Shown: positions 22,748-26,441 of the stretch, piece after piece | Position numbering within the stretch: position 1 is the stretch's first letter | How the letters are laid out: each line of letters opens with the position of its first letter | NCBI GenBank assembly: GCA_964548955.1 | Contig: CAZJTP010000041.1 | Span: 1 to 26,441, forward strand | DNA from: GCA-020344555 sp964548955 | Lineage (GTDB): Bacteria > Planctomycetota > Phycisphaerae > UBA1845 | Reading direction: 5' to 3' | Length of the DNA stretch: 26,441 nucleotides | Made by a program: the position numbers and the translations under genes | The notes under the pieces: model-generated | The model's database searches: none | Seen by the model: the letters and a program-made list of their open reading frames with translations, nothing else | Told to the model about the DNA's origin: nothing

Positions 22748-25747
22748 ATGATTAAAAATCGGCCAGTGAAAAGTACTGAGGGGATTCTGGCGTGTCTCTT
22801 GACCGTCGCTGCCGTCGTGCTTTCTGCGACGGTTTCGACAGCAAACGCGGAAAGGCCGACCAAACGAGCTGCTTCGGAAGTGGCCGTAGGTGGCATCACG
22901 CTTGAAGAGCGTCTCGCTTCGCAGAAGGACCTGCACGCTCAGCTCATAGCCGAGATGCCGGACGGGGTGCTGGACGATCCCCTCAGTGTCAAACTCACGC
23001 AACAGGATCGAGACGATCTTTCCGAGCCTTACGTGAGTGGGACTCCGCTGCGCATCGGCGTGGTCAAGACAATCTCGCCGGGCGTCGAGGTTGCGAATGG
23101 AAAGGGCCTCCAACGTGGTGTGATCCAAGAGGCGAAGGATGGCGGCTTCGTGTGGGCGATGACGGTGACCTCACCGGGCGCTCAGGCCATTCGTGTGCAC
23201 TTCACGAAGTTCTCGCTTCCGCCCAACGCGGAGATGTTCTTCTACAGCTCGAACGGCGCGGCTGACGGGCCGTACGTCGGCGTGGGCCGGAACGGAAACG
23301 GAGACTTCTGGACTCGTTCCATTGCCTCAGACACCGGCGTGATCCAGCTTTGTTACACGGAAGCTGATAGAGCTAAGATCTCGTTCGTGGTTTCGGATTT
23401 GGGACATATTCTTGGTCGAACCGCAAGCCTGGAGGTGGAAGGTGGCGGCAGTCGCGACACCTGGCCGTGCGCGGACAACGTGCCCTGTCTGATCGACGCG
23501 AATTGCACAAGCGGCACACCGGCGGACCCGGCCAAAGATGCCGTCGCGAAGATGGAATGGATCATAATGCCGTATATCTATACGTGCACGGGTGGGCTGC
23601 TCGCGGACACCGACCCCGGCACGCAAATTCCATACTTCCTGACGGCCAATCACTGTTTTGACGCGAGTATTGCCAACCTGGAAACCTGGTTCAATTACAC
23701 CACGGACTCGTGTAATGGGGAGTGTCCCGGCAGCCTCGTTCACGGTGGGACGATTCCCCCATCCGACACCGTAGGGATCACCGTCGTGGTCACAGGTACC
23801 GTGGGTGACTATACGCTTGCGACGCTCGATGAGGATCCCCCGGCCGGAGCGACATTCCTCGGGTGGAACAACTCACCCGTTGCGTTCAGTAACGGTACTC
23901 CACTTTACCGAATCAGCAACGCCAATTTCGGACCGCAGGTGTACGCGGATTACGAGGTCGATACGAGTTCACCGGTTTGCGGTGGTATTCCGCGGGGTGA
24001 CTGGATCTACAGTACCAACATCCAGGGATCCACCATGGGTGGGAGCAGCGGCTCTCCAATCTTGAACAGGGACAGCGAGGTCGTGGGTCAGCTCACCGGA
24101 TGCTGCGGTTACAACTGTGCTGATGACTGCGATTTTGTGAACAACTGGACCATTGACGGCGCAATGGCGTCTTACTGGAGTGCGGTTGAACCGTTCCTCG
24201 CTCCGCCGATCCTGACACTCACGGGTTCCTGCTTCTACGATCCGGGGATGACCCAACCGGTTGATCCTGTGACGGTCGAGGTCACGAATCTCGACACTGG
24301 TATGACCTTTCAGGCGAGCACGGTGGCAAACCAGTACACGCTTGACCTGGGTATCGGTGCTGACGTAAACGCGGGCGATTCCCTGCGGTACATCGCCAAG
24401 GATGACACTCATTTCATCAACGTGACGGACCATCTCGTAACACAGGGGGAGATCGACGCGCGCAGCATATACCTCGATCTGATCCTTGACGAGTTCTACC
24501 TCGACCTGGTCGATTTCCCGATGTACGAGGCCGAGGCTCCCGACGTGAACGAGATGTGCGGGCCGGCCGTCGCTCAGATGACCCTCAACTACATGTATTG
24601 GGACACCGATGAGGACCCGACGCCGCCGATGACCTTTGACGATCAGGGAGCGCTCTACACCTATGGGATCAATCATAATGCCACACCCGGTCTGGACTAT
24701 CTCGACCTAGTGGGGATGTGGCACACCATCCAGGACTATCGCCCACTGCCCTATTCCCAGTACGGCTACAATTTCTCGAAGCGACACGACACGGACAGCA
24801 GCCAGATCATCAAGCAGATCGCCCAGTGGATTGCCTACGAGATAGGAACCTATGGCGGGCACGAGGAAGGACACCCCTTGCACGTTCCCGGCGTCATTGC
24901 CGCCTACGGGGATTATTCCAACTGGATGGCCGTCAGAGGTATTCACACCAGCGAAGATGCCTATCCGTTGCCCCCGGAGCTGGATGTCTACGGCTTCTGG
25001 GTCAACGATCCGTTCCCGGCCTCTCTTGGGGGAATTGGGGAAAACTCCTATAAGACCATCGCCGAGTTCCTCGCCACCTACTATCTCCCACTTACCACGG
25101 GCGATGCCTATGATGGTGAGTATGTGGCCATCTGCGAGCCGCCGGATGATTATCGTGATAAGAGGATAATCTATGTACCCTCACCGGTGAGATTCACCGA
25201 CGAGGCCAAGGATGTGATAGATGCCGTACGGCAAGCGGAGTCACCGCCCGCAGACCTGGTAGCAGCGGCCAACGCATGGATTGTGCAAGCGGCCATTGAT
25301 GGAGTCTCGGATCAACTTATCCCCTACGACGATGCCTTTGCCCGGCGGTTTGCCGGCACCGTACCCGGCACGCCGATGCTCGTGCTCAATGAGACAGGCG
25401 CCGATTATTATGCCGTTCCCTTCGACGTGCCTGTGGGTCAAGCCTCAGTGTTGGTCACAAACGGCGGTACGGCCGTCGTAGTGCTTGTAGACGCCGACGA
25501 TGGTGCTTTCAAGGAGGCATCATGGGTGAGAACCCCGGTCGAGTATCTGCCGGTATCCAAAGACGAGGCCCTTAAGATTGCTCGTGAGATGCTGGAGAAA
25601 CTCGGCATTGATCCAGCGTATCTCGAAAAGGCCGTTGTGGAACTGGTTCACATAGAATCGACGCCCTACTACCCGCACTGGCGCATAACCGGAAAGGACT
25701 TCGGACTCCTGATCGCCCAAAACGGCAACGTAACTATCGTCGACTAA
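22748..25747 (+). CDS. Exported trypsin-like protease with a C39-like peptidase domain
   Basis: 999 residues from ATG 22748, GGAGGA ribosome site. A signal peptide covers residues 1-34 (ends STANA). After a ~200-residue propeptide-like domain comes a chymotrypsin-fold protease resembling lysyl endopeptidase, with His302 in LTANHCF, Asp354 in GDYTLATL and Ser434 in GGSSGSP, and many Cys for disulfides. Then a beta-rich carboxypeptidase-regulatory-like linker (about 490-590). Next is a C39-like domain with Cys604 in EMCGPAVAQMTLNYM and a later segment GDYSNWMAVRGIH and GFWVNDPF. The end (about 930-999) is a PepSY-like alpha/beta segment (KDEALKIAREML, HWRITGKDFGLLI). Joining two peptidase-like domains in one secreted chain is uncommon. 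It may process or degrade external protein. Confidence 0.88.
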   Translation: MIKNRPVKSTEGILACLLTVAAVVLSATVSTANAERPTKRAASEVAVGGITLEERLASQKDLHAQLIAEMPDGVLDDPLSVKLTQQDRDDLSEPYVSGTPLRIGVVKTISPGVEVANGKGLQRGVIQEAKDGGFVWAMTVTSPGAQAIRVHFTKFSLPPNAEMFFYSSNGAADGPYVGVGRNGNGDFWTRSIASDTGVIQLCYTEADRAKISFVVSDLGHILGRTASLEVEGGGSRDTWPCADNVPCLIDANCTSGTPADPAKDAVAKMEWIIMPYIYTCTGGLLADTDPGTQIPYFLTANHCFDASIANLETWFNYTTDSCNGECPGSLVHGGTIPPSDTVGITVVVTGTVGDYTLATLDEDPPAGATFLGWNNSPVAFSNGTPLYRISNANFGPQVYADYEVDTSSPVCGGIPRGDWIYSTNIQGSTMGGSSGSPILNRDSEVVGQLTGCCGYNCADDCDFVNNWTIDGAMASYWSAVEPFLAPPILTLTGSCFYDPGMTQPVDPVTVEVTNLDTGMTFQASTVANQYTLDLGIGADVNAGDSLRYIAKDDTHFINVTDHLVTQGEIDARSIYLDLILDEFYLDLVDFPMYEAEAPDVNEMCGPAVAQMTLNYMYWDTDEDPTPPMTFDDQGALYTYGINHNATPGLDYLDLVGMWHTIQDYRPLPYSQYGYNFSKRHDTDSSQIIKQIAQWIAYEIGTYGGHEEGHPLHVPGVIAAYGDYSNWMAVRGIHTSEDAYPLPPELDVYGFWVNDPFPASLGGIGENSYKTIAEFLATYYLPLTTGDAYDGEYVAICEPPDDYRDKRIIYVPSPVRFTDEAKDVIDAVRQAESPPADLVAAANAWIVQAAIDGVSDQLIPYDDAFARRFAGTVPGTPMLVLNETGADYYAVPFDVPVGQASVLVTNGGTAVVVLVDADDGAFKEASWVRTPVEYLPVSKDEALKIAREMLEKLGIDPAYLEKAVVELVHIESTPYYPHWRITGKDFGLLIAQNGNVTIVD

Positions 25748-25783
25748 AACACCGGCGATACATCCGACATGACGTTATTCGTC

Positions 25784-25819
25784 GGGAGGCGGTCCTGCCT
25801 TGAACAAGGACCGCCTCCC
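25784..25819 (+). terminator. Strong hairpin terminator after the protease gene
   Basis: GGGAGGCGGTCC (25784-25795) pairs perfectly with GGACCGCCTCCC (25808-25819) around a 12-base loop, 37 bases after the stop. The following GGCCCTTTCT has only a short T-run. It may serve both strands. Confidence 0.75.
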
Positions 25820-25941
25820 GGCCCTTTCTGACTCGGGCGGACACAAGACGGTGACAAAGACCCGGCCCCCAGTCAAAGGGCATGGCGGCAGACACTACCT
25901 GGCAGGCAGGATCTCAGTTGATGCACCCCATAGGCAAGCAG

Positions 25942-26343
25942 CTAGTTGCTCACGAACTCCACGATTTCAGCGACACTTACGACAGGAATAGGGGAGGCTG
26001 CCAGCCGAGCAGTCATTGGTCGGTGGTCAAGAACCAACAACGCCTCGACTTTCCATTTCTTCGACCAGCCCACGCCGATCCAGCCAAGCAAGGCCCGGAG
26101 ATTGCCCTCGGCCCATCGCTTGCGAGCGAGGTGCAACTCGACCGTTGACTTCCGTTTCCCTCCTCCGCGAAAAAGGGCATCAAACTCATTTGCCATTTCG
26201 CGTGGCGTCCGGGCAAGTGCAAGGTCTTTGCATTCGACGAGAAAGACTGTCCGCTTCTTGCGACTCACCACCAAGACATCAATGTCACCGGGGGGTCCGA
26301 GGGTCCCCCGCAGGGGTCCAGCTTTCTTGACGCGCCGTTTCAC
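25942..26343 (-). CDS. Restriction-endonuclease-like (PD-(D/E)xK) C-terminal fragment
   Basis: 133 residues from GTG 26343 (AGGAG nine bases upstream). Asp22 in GDIDVLVVS and Glu37-Cys-Lys39 in VFLVECKDL form a PD-(D/E)xK nuclease motif, and RTPREMANEFDALF, TVELHLARKRW and PIPVVSVAEI follow. In proteins I recall with this ending, the nuclease is the C-terminal domain of a much longer chain. Here the frame continues protein-like upstream of the GTG (NDKVADALEGQEKLVV), then hits TGA at 26400-26398, and nothing recognisable lies above. It is therefore probably a truncated remnant, though a free-standing small nuclease cannot be excluded. It faces the protease gene across the terminator. Confidence 0.6.
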   Translation of the reverse strand: MKRRVKKAGPLRGTLGPPGDIDVLVVSRKKRTVFLVECKDLALARTPREMANEFDALFRGGGKRKSTVELHLARKRWAEGNLRALLGWIGVGWSKKWKVEALLVLDHRPMTARLAASPIPVVSVAEIVEFVSN

Positions 26344-26441
26344 GACAAGCTTCTCCTGCCCCTCCAGTGCGTCTGCTACTTTATCGTTGGTAACAGATCA
26401 GCCGTCTGCAATGCAAGACAGGGCCGGGAGATGTTAAAATA

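Noticed and set aside
1..26441. CRISPR arrays, tRNA and rRNA genes
   Set aside because: No regular repeat-spacer pattern, tRNA T-arm/acceptor arrangement or rRNA core sequence was seen. The heptad arrays near pspC lack spacers and are not CRISPR.

Overview
The window looks like GC-rich bacterial chromosome, most probably from Planctomycetota or a related PVC-type lineage. The reasons are a eukaryote-like Ser/Thr kinase with zinc ribbons, a lipoprotein-type sulfatase, a pheS with no pheT beside it, FixJ-type regulators without an adjacent kinase, and many hairpin-type intergenic repeats. This placement is an inference from gene content. No rRNA or tRNA gene was seen.

Layout. (1) 1-4049, minus strand: an arsenic-resistance cluster. 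It reads arsR, arsP-type permease, small CPKC thioredoxin, a polysaccharide-deacetylase-like lipoprotein, arsF-like thioredoxin-fold protein and arsG-like permease, which runs off the window. Two matched TATGG-N8-CCATA operators lie before arsR and before arsP. (2) 4736-6522, plus: a SAM methyltransferase overlapping a zinc-ribbon NUDIX hydrolase that carries an extra helical C-terminal domain. (3) 7194-9067, plus: an exported beta-lactamase-family serine hydrolase and a small ferredoxin with an Asp in a cluster-ligand position. (4) 9502-10874, plus: two tandem FixJ-type regulators. The first has Tyr in place of the phosphoacceptor Asp and the second is a pseudogene. (5) 11535-12629: pheS alone. 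(6) 12779-13564, minus: a sulfatase pseudogene with its core deleted. (7) 14009-14941: a diacylglycerol-kinase-family lipid kinase. (8) 15361-16785: a membrane HAMP-GGDEF diguanylate cyclase.

(9) 16944-21870, plus, is the most interesting block. Seven close co-directional genes encode a four-helix membrane protein, a Ser/Thr kinase with C-terminal double zinc ribbons, a membrane-anchored zinc-ribbon protein, a winged-helix-like/coiled-coil protein, a second coiled-coil protein, a PspC-domain protein and a third coiled-coil protein. The three coiled-coil proteins have the hallmarks of ESCRT-III (Snf7/PspA superfamily) subunits: a basic helical hairpin, an acidic C-terminal half, about 200 residues, and in two of them an N-terminal MALF segment. 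With PspC beside them, I infer a membrane-stress or membrane-remodelling module in which several ESCRT-III-like proteins take the place of PspA, possibly controlled by the kinase. No Vps4-like AAA ATPase lies in the window.

(10) 21871-22747 holds repeats and a transposase remnant. (11) 22748-25747 is a large exported protein joining a trypsin-like protease to a C39-like cysteine-peptidase domain, followed by a strong terminator hairpin. (12) 25942-26343, minus, is a restriction-endonuclease-like C-terminal fragment.
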